Source: Gammaproteobacteria bacterium
GTDB taxonomy: Bacteria; Pseudomonadota; Gammaproteobacteria; Pseudomonadales; UBA5518
Reading direction: 5' to 3'
Length of the DNA: 64,000 bases
Assembly (NCBI GenBank): GCA_016705365.1
Contig: JADIYI010000008.1
Location: forward strand, 1,612,001-1,676,000
Both the position numbers and the translations under genes were made by a program. Below, in pieces: positions 8,394 to 17,325 of this stretch. Position 1 is the first letter of the stretch. Each line of letters starts with the position of its first letter. The notes under the pieces are model-generated. The model had not been told where the DNA came from. It ran no database searches and saw nothing but the letters and a program-made list of their open reading frames with translations.

Positions 8394-9584
8394 ATGATGA
8401 AACCGCACGGTTCGGAACAACTCGACCCACGCTTCGTGTACGACGCCACGCGTCACGCCGCGCTGCAGAAAGAAGCCGATGGGCTGCCCTCGCTGCTGCT
8501 CAATTCGGCGGCTGCCGCCAATGCGGTGATGCTCGGCGCGGGCTATTTCAACCCGCTCACCGGGTACATGAACAAGGCCGATGCGCTGAGCGTGGCAAAG
8601 AATATGCGTACGGTGGCCGGCCTGTTCTGGCCGGTGCCGATACTGAACCTGAGCAAGGACGTGGCGGCTATCCGTGGCGCCAGGCGTATCGCGCTGCGTG
8701 ATCCGAATGTCGAGGGCAACCCGGTGCTGGCAATCCAGACGGTCGAGGCCATCGAGGAATTCAGCGAGGCCGAGATCAGCCAGATGGCGGAGCAGATATT
8801 CCGCACCCTCGACCCCAAGCATCCGGGCGCGGGAACCTTTGTCTCGCTGGGTCGCTTTGCGGTATCGGGTCCGATCGAGGTGCTGAACTTCAGCTATTTC
8901 CACAGTGATTTCCCGGACACTTTCCGCACCGCGGTGGAGATCCGCAACGAGATCACCGAGCACGGCTGGAGCAAGGTGGTGGCCTTCCAGACCCGCAACC
9001 CGATGCATCGCGCGCACGAGGAGCTGTGCAAGATGGCCAAGGAGGCGGTCGGTGCCGATGGCGTGCTGATCCATATGCTGCTCGGCAAGCTGAAGCCCGG
9101 CGATATCCCCGCGCATGTGCGCGACGCCGCGATCCGCAAGATGGTGGAGCTGTACTTCCCGCCCAATACGGTGATGATCACCGGTTATGGCTTCGACATG
9201 CTTTACGCCGGTCCGCGCGAGGCAGTGCTGCACGCGGTGTTCCGTCAGAACTGCGGCTGCAGCCACCTGATCGTGGGGCGCGATCACGCCGGCGTCGGCA
9301 GCTATTACGGTGCCTTCGATGCGCAGAGCATTTTCGACGAAGTGCCTGCCGGCGCGCTCGGCATCCAGATTTTCCGCGCCGACAACACCGCGTATTCGAA
9401 GAAGCTCAACAAGGTGGTGATGATGCGTGACGCACCGGATCATGGCGACGAGGATTTCGTGCAGCTCTCCGGCACCAAGGTGCGCGAGATGCTGGCTGCG
9501 GGCAAGGACCTGCCGGTCGAGTTCGCACGCCCCGAGGTCGCCCGTATCCTGATGGGCTACTACCAGAGCGAAGCGGCCGGTTGA
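8394..9584 (+). CDS. sat: Sulfate adenylyltransferase (ATP sulfurylase), homo-oligomeric type
   Basis: A 396-residue enzyme that makes APS from ATP and sulfate. The nucleotide-binding motif QTRNPMHRAHE is at residues 199-209 and GRDHAGVG at 295-302, both hallmarks of the Sat/Met3 family rather than of CysD/CysN. The ATG at 8394 follows GGAG at 8382-8385. Assimilatory sulfate activation in many gammaproteobacteria uses CysDN instead, so this Sat-CysC pair placed directly after a sulfotransferase most likely supplies PAPS for biosynthetic sulfation rather than for cysteine synthesis. Confidence 0.95.
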   Translation: MMKPHGSEQLDPRFVYDATRHAALQKEADGLPSLLLNSAAAANAVMLGAGYFNPLTGYMNKADALSVAKNMRTVAGLFWPVPILNLSKDVAAIRGARRIALRDPNVEGNPVLAIQTVEAIEEFSEAEISQMAEQIFRTLDPKHPGAGTFVSLGRFAVSGPIEVLNFSYFHSDFPDTFRTAVEIRNEITEHGWSKVVAFQTRNPMHRAHEELCKMAKEAVGADGVLIHMLLGKLKPGDIPAHVRDAAIRKMVELYFPPNTVMITGYGFDMLYAGPREAVLHAVFRQNCGCSHLIVGRDHAGVGSYYGAFDAQSIFDEVPAGALGIQIFRADNTAYSKKLNKVVMMRDAPDHGDEDFVQLSGTKVREMLAAGKDLPVEFARPEVARILMGYYQSEAAG

Positions 9585-9615
9585 TGCGCGTTTTCTGATT
9601 TGCGGAGCACTCGAT

Positions 9616-10404
9616 ATGTTGCTGAAAGACAAGGTGGTGATCGTTTCGGGCATCGGTCCGGGGCTTGGCATCGAACTGGCATTGCTGGCTGCGAGCGAGG
9701 GGGCGCGCCTTGCGATATGTGCGCGCACCGCATCCAAGCTCGACGATGCCGAGCAGCAGGTGGCGGCGCTCGGTCTCGGCACCGAAGTGCTCAAGGTGCC
9801 GACTGATATCAGCGACCGGGTCCAGTGTCAGGCGCTGGTCGAGCAGGCCGTGGCGCGTTTCGGGCGCGTGGATGTGCTGATCAACAGCGCCTATGTGGGT
9901 GGCAAGTTCGAGCCGATCGAGAGCGCCGATCTCGATGACTGGAAAGCGACCATGGATATCAATTTCTTTGGCACCATGGCCTTGACGCAGGCGGTCATCG
10001 CGCCGATGAAAGCCCAGGGTGGCGGTTCCATCGTGATGATCAATACCATGGTCACGCGGGTGCCGTTGCCGTACCAAGGCGGTTATGGCGCCTCCAAGGG
10101 CGCGCTGAAGGTCGCCACCGCGCATCTGGCCAAGGAACTCGGCGCATACGGGATCCGGGTCAATTCGGCCTTCATGGGCTGGATGTGGGGCCCGCCGGTC
10201 GAGGGTTATCTGAAGGGCGCGGCGCGTCAGCAGGGCACCACGGTCGAGGCGCTGCGCAAGGAGATCGGCAAGAACATCCCGCTCGGGGACATTCCGGACG
10301 ACGCCGATTGCGCGCGGGTCGCCATCTTCCTCGGTTCGGAATACAGCCGCGCCATGACCGGAGCCTGTCTCGATGTGAATGGTGGCGAATACCTTCCCGC
10401 ATAA
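9616..10404 (+). CDS. SDR family oxidoreductase
   Basis: A 262-residue short-chain dehydrogenase. The Rossmann motif is GIGPGLG at residues 12-18, a variant of TGxxxGxG, and the active-site YGASK is at 157-161. The usual NNAG appears as NSAY near 90, and the catalytic serine position (in IVMINTM) is not a clear serine, so activity may differ from classical members. CGGAG lies 10 bases before the ATG, and 31 bases separate it from sat, so it is probably the last gene of the sulfation operon. Oxidation of an alcohol or reduction of a ketone in the substrate is the likely role. Confidence 0.85.
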   Translation: MLLKDKVVIVSGIGPGLGIELALLAASEGARLAICARTASKLDDAEQQVAALGLGTEVLKVPTDISDRVQCQALVEQAVARFGRVDVLINSAYVGGKFEPIESADLDDWKATMDINFFGTMALTQAVIAPMKAQGGGSIVMINTMVTRVPLPYQGGYGASKGALKVATAHLAKELGAYGIRVNSAFMGWMWGPPVEGYLKGAARQQGTTVEALRKEIGKNIPLGDIPDDADCARVAIFLGSEYSRAMTGACLDVNGGEYLPA

Positions 10405-10595
10405 ATTTTTTCAGTGGCAATCTGTTGATTTCATTTGAAAAAAGCAGGATACGGGATGTTTCGAGAAAATTTTTTCGGGTTCCCCGGAACTTTGCCCACA
10501 GGCCCAAGTCTCACTATTGCGAATGATGTTTGATGGTTAATCCCCTTACCTTCATTGTCATTTGTGGTTTGGTTAGTGTTGTCTCCTAAAGCTTG
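10405..10595. other. AT-richer intergenic stretch
   Basis: About 190 bases between the SDR stop and a strong hairpin. It is clearly more AT-rich than its surroundings and contains runs such as AAATTTTTT and GAAAATTTTTTC. It holds no ORF with coding character. It could carry a promoter and a short leader or small RNA that ends at the terminator at 10596. Confidence 0.4.
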
Positions 10596-10623
10596 GCCCG
10601 GCTACCCTGCCGGGCTTTTTTTT
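10596..10623 (+). terminator. Rho-independent terminator upstream of DUF1244 gene
   Basis: A perfect 7-bp stem GCCCGGC / GCCGGGC with a TACCCT loop is followed by eight T. It lies 192 bases past the SDR stop and only 24 bases before the next start codon, so it could end the sulfation operon, end a short RNA made from 10405-10595, or act as an attenuator. Confidence 0.88.
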
Positions 10624-10646
10624 GGCTCTCGAAAAAGGAGCGTGAA

Positions 10647-10895
10647 ATGCCGGACCAGGCTACCAGGACCGAAATCGAAGCAGCGGCTTTCCGTCGTCTG
10701 CTGGCCCATCTCGACGAGCGCAAGGACGTGCAGAACATCGAGCTGATGAATCTTGCCGGCTTTTGCCGCAACTGTCTTGCCAAGTGGTATCGCGCGGCGG
10801 CCGAAGAACGCGGCGAGGCGCTCGATTCCGACGAGGCGCGCCAGATCGTCTACGGCATGCCGTACACTGAATGGAAGGAAAAATACCAGCGCTGA
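10647..10895 (+). CDS. DUF1244 family protein
   Basis: An 82-residue cytoplasmic protein with AAAGGAG seven bases before its ATG. FRRLLAHLDERKDVQNIELM, GFCRNCLAKWY and YGMPYTEWKEKYQ are the conserved segments of DUF1244, a small family of unknown function widespread in proteobacteria. The CRNC pair could bind metal, but this is only a suggestion from spacing. It is a single-gene unit between a terminator and a convergent LysR gene. Confidence 0.85.
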   Translation: MPDQATRTEIEAAAFRRLLAHLDERKDVQNIELMNLAGFCRNCLAKWYRAAAEERGEALDSDEARQIVYGMPYTEWKEKYQR

Positions 10896-10901
10896 GACCG
10901 G

Positions 10902-11846
10902 CTACGGCCTGGCGTGCGGTTCGGGCTGAGGCTTGCGATGTGCGGCCAGCAGCAGATCGAGAAAGGTCTGCGTCAGTCGTGAGCGTCGCGCCTCCTGGCG
11001 CACGATCGTCTCGAAGGTGCATTCATAACTGAAATGATCGCTGCGCAGTGCCCGCATCAGGCCCTGCTGCACAAAACTCGCCGCGTAGTGATCCGGCAGA
11101 AAACCGATATAGGCTCCGGACAGGATGAAAGTCGCGACACCCTCCTGGTCATAGGCCGTGGCGAGGCGTTGCAGCCCGAACTCGTGGCCGCGTTCCATAT
11201 TGTCCGAGTGAAAACCAAGCCCGGCAAAAGCTAGTTGCTGTATATCGCTGTCGGTGACCAGCGCTTGTTCGCGACCGAACAGTGGGTGATCGGCGCCGCA
11301 ATACAGATACATGGTTTCGCCGAAGAGGCGCTGATATTCGCAGGCGCCGGAGCGCCGGTGGGTGGGAATCACCCCGATGTGGTAACGCCCGTCGAGAATG
11401 CCGCGCTCGATCTCGTTGATCGGGTGCACCCGCAGTTCGATGGCGACATCGGGTGCCAGTCGACGCAGTTCGCCGATCGCAGTCGCGATCCGCGCTTCCG
11501 GGTTGGTCGCCGTCTTGTCGAACAGCGCCAGCTGCAGGGTGCCACTCAGGCGCTGGTGCAGGTTATTGATCTCGCTGCGCAGGTCCGCGAGCGAGCCGAG
11601 CACGCGAAGCGTGGCCTGGTAGATCTGCGCACCCTCGGGGGTCAGTGCAAAGCCGCCGCGCCCGCGTCGGCACAGGCTCATGCCGAGTCGTGCCTCGAGA
11701 TCCTTGATGTGGCGGCTGATGGTCGAGCGGCCGATGTTGAGCTGCAATTCGGCCGCCGCGAAGCCGCCACTTTCGACCACGGCCCGAAACACCCGCAGCA
11801 ATCGCAAGTCGAGGTCGCTCACCTGGGCCAATACCGGTCGCTTCAT
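10902..11846 (-). CDS. LysR family transcriptional regulator
   Basis: A 314-residue regulator. The N-terminal winged helix-turn-helix spans about residues 12-70, with GGFAAAELQLNIGRSTISRH as recognition region and LEARLGMSLCRRGRGGFALT following. The remaining two thirds form the periplasmic-binding-protein-like effector domain. I place the start at 11846 because the domain begins about ten residues later; an open frame continues further upstream without family similarity. It is divergent from the aminotransferase/mmsA operon, the classic arrangement for a LysR protein controlling its neighbour, and the intergenic region contains a perfect inverted repeat. Confidence 0.9.
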   Translation of the reverse strand: MKRPVLAQVSDLDLRLLRVFRAVVESGGFAAAELQLNIGRSTISRHIKDLEARLGMSLCRRGRGGFALTPEGAQIYQATLRVLGSLADLRSEINNLHQRLSGTLQLALFDKTATNPEARIATAIGELRRLAPDVAIELRVHPINEIERGILDGRYHIGVIPTHRRSGACEYQRLFGETMYLYCGADHPLFGREQALVTDSDIQQLAFAGLGFHSDNMERGHEFGLQRLATAYDQEGVATFILSGAYIGFLPDHYAASFVQQGLMRALRSDHFSYECTFETIVRQEARRSRLTQTFLDLLLAAHRKPQPEPHARP

Positions 11847-11909
11847 CGGATGTACCGCCGGTTTTCCATTCTGTTCACTTCGCCGCAACCGCCACGCATC
11901 TTCATCCGG

Positions 11910-11933
11910 TATGAAATTCTCAAAAGTTTCATA
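11910..11933. promoter_or_regulatory. Candidate LysR operator
   Basis: TATGAAA, ten bases, TTTCATA forms a perfect 7-bp inverted repeat in the divergent region between the LysR gene and the aminotransferase gene. A further half-site TATGAAA occurs at 11966-11972. Spacing and position fit a LysR recognition plus activation site arrangement, although the classical T-N11-A signature is only loosely met. Confidence 0.6.
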
Positions 11934-12034
11934 TATAGGCAACTGAAATTGCAAAAATATGTGTTTATGAAACTTAAGGCAAGGCCTAAACTGATGTTTT
12001 GACACCCGAACCGCGCCCGCGAAGGATAACTCGC

Positions 12035-13384
12035 ATGACCCACGCAACAAGCAGTACCGATCTGGTCGCCGCGCTCAGTCGCGAGGATCTCGAAGCTCAC
12101 TGGATGCCGTTCACCCCGAACCGGGAGTTCAAGCAGAACCCGCGCATGATCGTGCGGGCCGAGGGTTGCCACTACACCACCACCGACGGGCGCCGCGTGT
12201 TCGACAGTCTCTCCGGCCTGTGGTGCTGCGGGCTCGGCCATGGACGCACCGAGATCAGCCAGGCGGTGGCACGCCAGATCCAGGAACTCGATTACGCCCC
12301 GGCGTTCCAGTTCGGACATCCGCTGTCGTTCCGCCTGGCGAACCTGCTAAAGGCGATGACCCCGGAAGGGCTCGACTACGTGTTCTTCACCAATTCGGGT
12401 TCGGAATCCGCCGACACGTCGCTGAAGATGGCTCGTGCTTACTGGCGCCAGAAAGGGCAGGGCACCAAGACCCGGTTCATCGGCCGCGCCAAGGGTTATC
12501 ACGGGGTGAACTTCGGCGGCATCAGCCTCGGTGGCATCGGCGGCAACCGCAAGCTGTTCGGCCATGCCCTCGACGCCGATCATCTGCCGCACACCCTGCT
12601 CGCGGAGAACGCGTTCTCGCGCGGGATGCCCGCGCATGGCGTGGAGCTTGCCGAGCAGCTCGAGGAACTGGTGGCGCTGCACGATGCCTCGAATATCGCG
12701 GCCGTCATCGTCGAGCCGTTCGCGGGCTCCGCGGGCGTGATCGTGCCACCCGCCGGTTATCTGCAGCGGCTGCGCGAGATCTGCACGAAGCACGATATCC
12801 TGCTGATCTTCGACGAAGTCATCACCGGTTTCGGGCGCGCGGGGGATGTGTTCGGGGCCCAGGCGTTTGGCGTCACGCCGGATATCCTCAACGTCGCGAA
12901 ATGCCTGACCAACGGCGCGATGCCGATGGGCGCGGTGATCGCGAGCGGCGAGATCTACCGGACCTTCATGGCCGCGGGCGGTCCGGAGTACGCGGTCGAA
13001 TTCCCGCACGGCTACACCTACTCTGCGCACCCGGTGGCCTGTGCGGCGGGTATCGCTGCGCTCGAGTTGTTCCAGCGCGAGAACATGGTCGCCAGGGTGC
13101 GTGCATTGGCACCGTATTTCGAGGACGGACTGCACGGCCTGAAGGGCGTGAAACACATCAGCGATATCCGCAACTTCGGGCTGGCCGGCGCGATGACCAT
13201 CGCCGCGAAGCCCGGCGAACCGCTGCGCCGGCCCTACGAGATTGCGCTGGCGATGTGGGAGCGCGGTTTCTACGTGCGCTGGGGCGGTGATACCCTGCAA
13301 TTCGCGCCGCCTTTCGTTGCCGAGAAATCCGATCTCGACGCGCTGTTCAATACCCTCAACGACGTACTCCCGATGGTGGCCTGA
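12035..13384 (+). CDS. Omega-amino acid:pyruvate aminotransferase (class III, PLP)
   Basis: A 449-residue class III aminotransferase. FTNSGSESADTSLKMARAYW binds the PLP phosphate, FDEVITGFGR (259-268) contains the PLP-pyridine aspartate, and the lysine in LNVAKCLTNGAMPMGAV is at about residue 289. The HWMPFTPNREFK N-terminus is typical of beta-alanine:pyruvate transaminases. GAAGGA precedes the ATG at 12035. It is followed after one base by mmsA; together they would convert beta-alanine or a similar omega-amino acid through malonate semialdehyde to acetyl-CoA. Regulation is probably by the divergent LysR protein. Confidence 0.92.
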   Translation: MTHATSSTDLVAALSREDLEAHWMPFTPNREFKQNPRMIVRAEGCHYTTTDGRRVFDSLSGLWCCGLGHGRTEISQAVARQIQELDYAPAFQFGHPLSFRLANLLKAMTPEGLDYVFFTNSGSESADTSLKMARAYWRQKGQGTKTRFIGRAKGYHGVNFGGISLGGIGGNRKLFGHALDADHLPHTLLAENAFSRGMPAHGVELAEQLEELVALHDASNIAAVIVEPFAGSAGVIVPPAGYLQRLREICTKHDILLIFDEVITGFGRAGDVFGAQAFGVTPDILNVAKCLTNGAMPMGAVIASGEIYRTFMAAGGPEYAVEFPHGYTYSAHPVACAAGIAALELFQRENMVARVRALAPYFEDGLHGLKGVKHISDIRNFGLAGAMTIAAKPGEPLRRPYEIALAMWERGFYVRWGGDTLQFAPPFVAEKSDLDALFNTLNDVLPMVA

Positions 13385-13385
13385 G

Positions 13386-14900
13386 ATGAATGTACAAGTG
13401 AAACTCGAAACCCTCGGCCATTTCATCAATGGTGTGGCCGTTGCGGACACGGCCCGTTCACAACCGGTCTTCAACCCCGCGACCGGACAGGTGGTGCGTC
13501 ACGTCGCACTGGCCTCGAAAACGACTGTCGAACAGGCAATCGCGGCGGCCGAGGCGGCATTCCCCGCGTGGCGCGACACGCCGCCGCTGAAACGCGCGCG
13601 GGTGATGTTCCGTTTCAGGGAACTGCTCGATCAGAACGCCGACGCGGTTGCGGCGCTGATCACCGAGGAACACGGCAAGGTGCTCGACGATGCGCTCGGT
13701 GAGTTCCTGCGCGGCGTGGAAGTGGTTGAGTACGCCTGCGCCGCGCCCGAGCTGCTCAAGGGTGAACACAGCAAGAACGCCGGTCCCGCGATCGATTCGT
13801 GGTCGGAGTTCCAGCCGCTCGGCGTGGTGGCCGGCATCACGCCGTTCAATTTCCCGGCCATGGTGCCGATGTGGATGTTCCCGATGGCGATCGCCTGCGG
13901 CAACTGTTTTGTGCTGAAACCCTCGGAACGTGATCCCAGCGCGGCGTTGCTGATCGCGAAGCTGTTCCGCGAGGCAGGTCTGCCCGACGGCGTGTTCAAC
14001 GTGGTGAATGGCGACAAGGAAGCCGTGGACACCTTGCTGTCCGATCCGCGCGTGCAGGCGCTGAGCTTCGTCGGCTCGACACCGATTGCCGAGTACGTCT
14101 ACCAAACCGGTACCAGACACGGCAAGCGCATCCAGGCGCTCGGCGGCGCGAAAAACCACGCGATCGTGATGCCGGATGCGGATCTCGACAACGCGGTCAG
14201 TGCCTTGATGGGCGCGGCCTACGGCTCCTGCGGCGAGCGCTGCATGGCGATCTCGGTGGCGGTGGCGGTGGGCGACGAGGTCGGCGATGCGCTGGTGTCG
14301 AAACTGAAGGAGCGCCTGTCCCATCTCAAAGTCGGACCCGGCACCGTGCCGGGCACCGATATGGGTCCGCTGATCACCCGGGCGCACTTCGAGAAGGTGC
14401 GCGGCTATGTCGATCTCGGTGTGGCGGAGGGTGCGGAACTGGTGGTCGACGGGCGCGGTCTCGATGTTGCCGGTCACGAGGAAGGCTTTTTTCTCGGCGC
14501 TTGCCTATTCGACAAGGTGACTTCGGAAATGCGTGTTTACAGGGACGAGATCTTCGGCCCGGTACTGTGCGTGGTACGCGTGCGTTCGCAGGAACAAGCG
14601 ATGGCATTGATCGACGCGCACGAATACGGCAACGGCACCTGTATCTTCACCCGCGACGGCGAAGCCGCGCGCTATTTCACCGACAATATCAAGGTCGGCA
14701 TGGTCGGCGTGAACGTGCCGCTGCCGGTGCCGGTGGCCTGCCACAGCTTCGGCGGCTGGAAGCGATCCCTGTTCGGTGATCTCTACGCTTATGGCCCGGA
14801 CTCGGTGCGCTTCTACACGCGCCGCAAGACGATTACCCAGCGCTGGCCGAATGGCGGGGTGCGCGAGAAGGCGACGTTCGCGTTTCCGTCGAATGGGTGA
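13386..14900 (+). CDS. mmsA: CoA-acylating methylmalonate-semialdehyde dehydrogenase
   Basis: A 504-residue aldehyde dehydrogenase of the MMSDH class. NFPAMVPMWMFPMAIACGN and the catalytic cysteine in SCGERCMAIS (C286) are present, and the C-terminal half has the family's SFGGWKRSLFGD. It oxidises methylmalonate or malonate semialdehyde to propionyl- or acetyl-CoA. It starts one base after the aminotransferase stop, so the two are co-translated. The last third of the gene and about 130 bases of non-coding DNA beyond it are present again in degenerate form at 17750-18385, and part of it at 24183-24395. Confidence 0.94.
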   Translation: MNVQVKLETLGHFINGVAVADTARSQPVFNPATGQVVRHVALASKTTVEQAIAAAEAAFPAWRDTPPLKRARVMFRFRELLDQNADAVAALITEEHGKVLDDALGEFLRGVEVVEYACAAPELLKGEHSKNAGPAIDSWSEFQPLGVVAGITPFNFPAMVPMWMFPMAIACGNCFVLKPSERDPSAALLIAKLFREAGLPDGVFNVVNGDKEAVDTLLSDPRVQALSFVGSTPIAEYVYQTGTRHGKRIQALGGAKNHAIVMPDADLDNAVSALMGAAYGSCGERCMAISVAVAVGDEVGDALVSKLKERLSHLKVGPGTVPGTDMGPLITRAHFEKVRGYVDLGVAEGAELVVDGRGLDVAGHEEGFFLGACLFDKVTSEMRVYRDEIFGPVLCVVRVRSQEQAMALIDAHEYGNGTCIFTRDGEAARYFTDNIKVGMVGVNVPLPVPVACHSFGGWKRSLFGDLYAYGPDSVRFYTRRKTITQRWPNGGVREKATFAFPSNG

Positions 14901-15035
14901 GGGGAGACTCCGCGATCAGCGGTCCGAGCCGCTGGCGGAAAGTATGAGGTGCTTGCAAGGGCGAAAGCTGCACGTCCACACTGAACCACTACCTACTTGC
15001 GCAAGGATGCGCAGTCGATGCACGCACACGCACGA
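14400..15035 (+). repeat. Parent copy of duplicated mmsA 3' segment
   Basis: The 3' end of mmsA plus about 130 bases of downstream non-coding sequence. The non-coding part, including GGTGCTTGCAAGGGCGAAAG, is conserved in the second copy at 17750-18385 about as well as the coding part, which shows a segmental duplication rather than selection on protein. No terminator was found between mmsA and 15051. Confidence 0.85.
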
Positions 15036-15051
15036 TTGATTCGGCTTGATG

Positions 15052-16101
15052 CTATTTGGACACCAGGTTTTCCAGCGACTCGGGATCGCCCAGTTTCAGC
15101 AATTGTTTGCCCTCGTTCTTGCCTTCGAACAAACGCAAGAACGTCGCTGGAATAGCGTCGAAACCCTCCTGGATATCGTTGCGGAAGGCAATTTTGTCTT
15201 CCATTGCCCACACCGCCAATTGCGCCAGCGCCTCGTCGTTACGGTCGTAATAGTCCAGGGCGATGAACCCTTGCATACGCACCCGCCGGATCACCAGGTT
15301 GACCAGGTTGCGGGGGCCGACCCGAGGCTCTTTCGAATTGGAAATGGAAATTGCACCACACAGTACGATACGCCCGTAGTTGGCGATGCTGTTGATGGCA
15401 GCCTCCAATATGCTGCCACCCACATTGTCGAAGAAAATATCGATGCCATCCGGGCAAAGTTCCTTGAGGCGCTGGTCTACGTCCTCTTTTTTGTAATCGA
15501 TGGCGCCATCCAGACCGGCTTCGTCGATCAACCACCGGCATTTCTCCTTGCCGCCGGCAATACCGATGGTGCGGCAACCTTTGAGTTTTGCAATTTGCGC
15601 GGCGACGGAACCGGTAGCACCGGCGGCACCCGACACCACCACGGTCTCGCCTTTCCTGGGTTTGCCGATATCCATCAAGCCCCAGAATGCCGTGGTACTG
15701 CTACCGCCCAATACGCCCAGCGCCATCTCGGGCGTTATGAAGCGGTTCAATTTCCGATGCGGCACCATATCCGATTTCGACGCCACGGCGTATTCCTGCC
15801 ACCCATACATGCCCAGCAACAGAGTGCCCAGGGGCAACACGGGGTTTCCTGACTTCACGACCTGTGCGACGTTGAAGGAGCGCATGGGCTCATCTATTTC
15901 TACCGGCGGCATATAACTGGGCTTGAGGCTCATCCAGCCGCGCATGGCGGCGTCATAAGCAATCCACAGGTTTCTGACCAATACCTCGCCAGCGGCGTAG
16001 TCAGGCTCGGGCATAGGCGCTTCCTTGACCTCAAAATGAGTCGTGGATACGGTGCCTTTGGGGCGGCTCTTGAGAACCCACTGGCGATTGGTCTGTGCCA
16101 T
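15052..16101 (-). CDS. NADP-dependent MDR-family oxidoreductase (CurA/leukotriene-B4-reductase-like)
   Basis: A 349-residue zinc-independent medium-chain reductase, the only intact gene in the 15-30 kb accessory region. The nucleotide-binding segment is VVSGAAGATGSVAAQIAK, and DGIDIFFDNVGG and GRIVLCGAIS are typical of prostaglandin/CurA-like double-bond reductases. The start at 16101 is preceded by GAGGTAGAGC. It reduces alpha,beta-unsaturated ketones with NADPH in related proteins; the substrate here is unknown. A frameshifted flavin oxidoreductase lies directly upstream on the same strand. Base composition is slightly less GC-rich than the mmsA operon, consistent with acquired DNA. Confidence 0.9.
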   Translation of the reverse strand: MAQTNRQWVLKSRPKGTVSTTHFEVKEAPMPEPDYAAGEVLVRNLWIAYDAAMRGWMSLKPSYMPPVEIDEPMRSFNVAQVVKSGNPVLPLGTLLLGMYGWQEYAVASKSDMVPHRKLNRFITPEMALGVLGGSSTTAFWGLMDIGKPRKGETVVVSGAAGATGSVAAQIAKLKGCRTIGIAGGKEKCRWLIDEAGLDGAIDYKKEDVDQRLKELCPDGIDIFFDNVGGSILEAAINSIANYGRIVLCGAISISNSKEPRVGPRNLVNLVIRRVRMQGFIALDYYDRNDEALAQLAVWAMEDKIAFRNDIQEGFDAIPATFLRLFEGKNEGKQLLKLGDPESLENLVSK

Positions 16102-16320
16102 GCTCTACCTCATTGCTCAAAGTCGGGGTGATTGAATAACGCAAATCCACTTTCGCACATTTTTTGGTGAGTGTGGCGCCGGCCTGGCCGCCCGGCAATA
16201 TCATGGGCTCCCGGCCGGGCTGAACCTGCCCACACTGGCCGACAATCGACTGCAGGACATCGTGCTGCCGCTGGAGGCACCTCTTCGTATTTGCGGGTCC
16301 AAAAGCAGCAGCCTTGGCGA

Positions 16321-17153
16321 TCAGCGCCAGAAACCGGCCGCTTGCCGCATCGATTCCAGTTTGATATCCAGATCACCCGCTGGTTGTGCCTTATCCGCCC
16401 AGGGCATCAGTACCAGACCCCGTATACCCAGATCTTCGAGCCTGCGCAGGTAGTCATCGCCGAGTTTCTCGGCGGCCATGACATATTTTTGCGCTTTCCC
16501 CCCCGACAGTTCGTCCAGTGTGCCCAGTAACTCCTCCAACTCCCCGAGTGGATGGTTCATGCCGATCCAGCCGCTGTTGGCCGCCGCGCGCTTGATTGCA
16601 ATGGGTGAATTGCCGCCAATGTATATTTCCGGTGGCCTGGCGGGCCGGGGCGAAATGCCCACATCCTTGAACCGGTAGTGTTCGCCCTCGAAGCTGAAAA
16701 GGTCGTTGTTCCACAGCCCTTTGATGATCTCGATCGACTCGACAAAGAGCGCGCCGCGCGTTTTCGGGTTGTGCCCCAATAGAGCGATCTCGTCCGTGTT
16801 CCAGCCAGGGTGATGCCCAGTGCAAAGCGGTTCTTGCTCAGGTCCGCCAGCGCCGCCGTCTGCTTCGCCACGGTGAAAGGATCGCGCATGCCCATCACAT
16901 AGGCATAAGTCATGAATCGCAACTCTTCGGTAACAGCGCTCATCACGGCTATGGTGGTTATCGGCTCGATGTTCGGAATCGCCGGGTCGTAGGGGATACC
17001 GCGCGTCGGGTGCCGGCTCTTCTGCGCCTTGGGCAGGGCGACGTGATCAGACAATGCCACTCCGGTGAAGCCCAGTGCCTCGGCCTCGCGGGCAATCGCC
17101 TTTACATCATCGCCGTTGTTGTTTTCGTGCAACCAGGCTAACCAATATTCCAT
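16321..17153 (-). pseudogene. LLM-class (luciferase-like) flavin oxidoreductase, frameshifted
   Basis: The N-terminal half (start 17153, GAGGAAAACCCGG before it) reads MEYWLAWLHENNN and DPFTVAKQTAALADLSKNRF, typical of F420/FMN luciferase-like oxidoreductases. Near 16806 one G appears missing: the reading frame shifts, and the remainder (LLGHNPKTRGALFVESIEI onward to 16321) continues in another frame with good family character such as GGNSPIAIKRAAANSGWIG. Restoring one base would give an enzyme of about 277 residues. It probably worked with the adjacent MDR reductase. It may still be functional if the indel is a sequencing error. Confidence 0.8.
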
Positions 17154-17325
17154 CCGGGTTTTCCTCTCATCGGCTGAATGTGCAGTGACCATCATCTGCT
17201 CGCGTTGCGCGCTGCGACTGGCATCTTCCGCTCCCTGCGCGCAGTTGGCGCGGACATATTATCGCGCTCTCGGGAATTGGCGTAGGCCGATTTGGCGGCA
17301 TACCGGCGGGTCCACAGATGCGCGC

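Noticed and set aside
7593..9794. A 733-codon antisense frame across cysC and sat
   Set aside because: Opposite two well-supported enzymes; the sequence has no recognisable domain.
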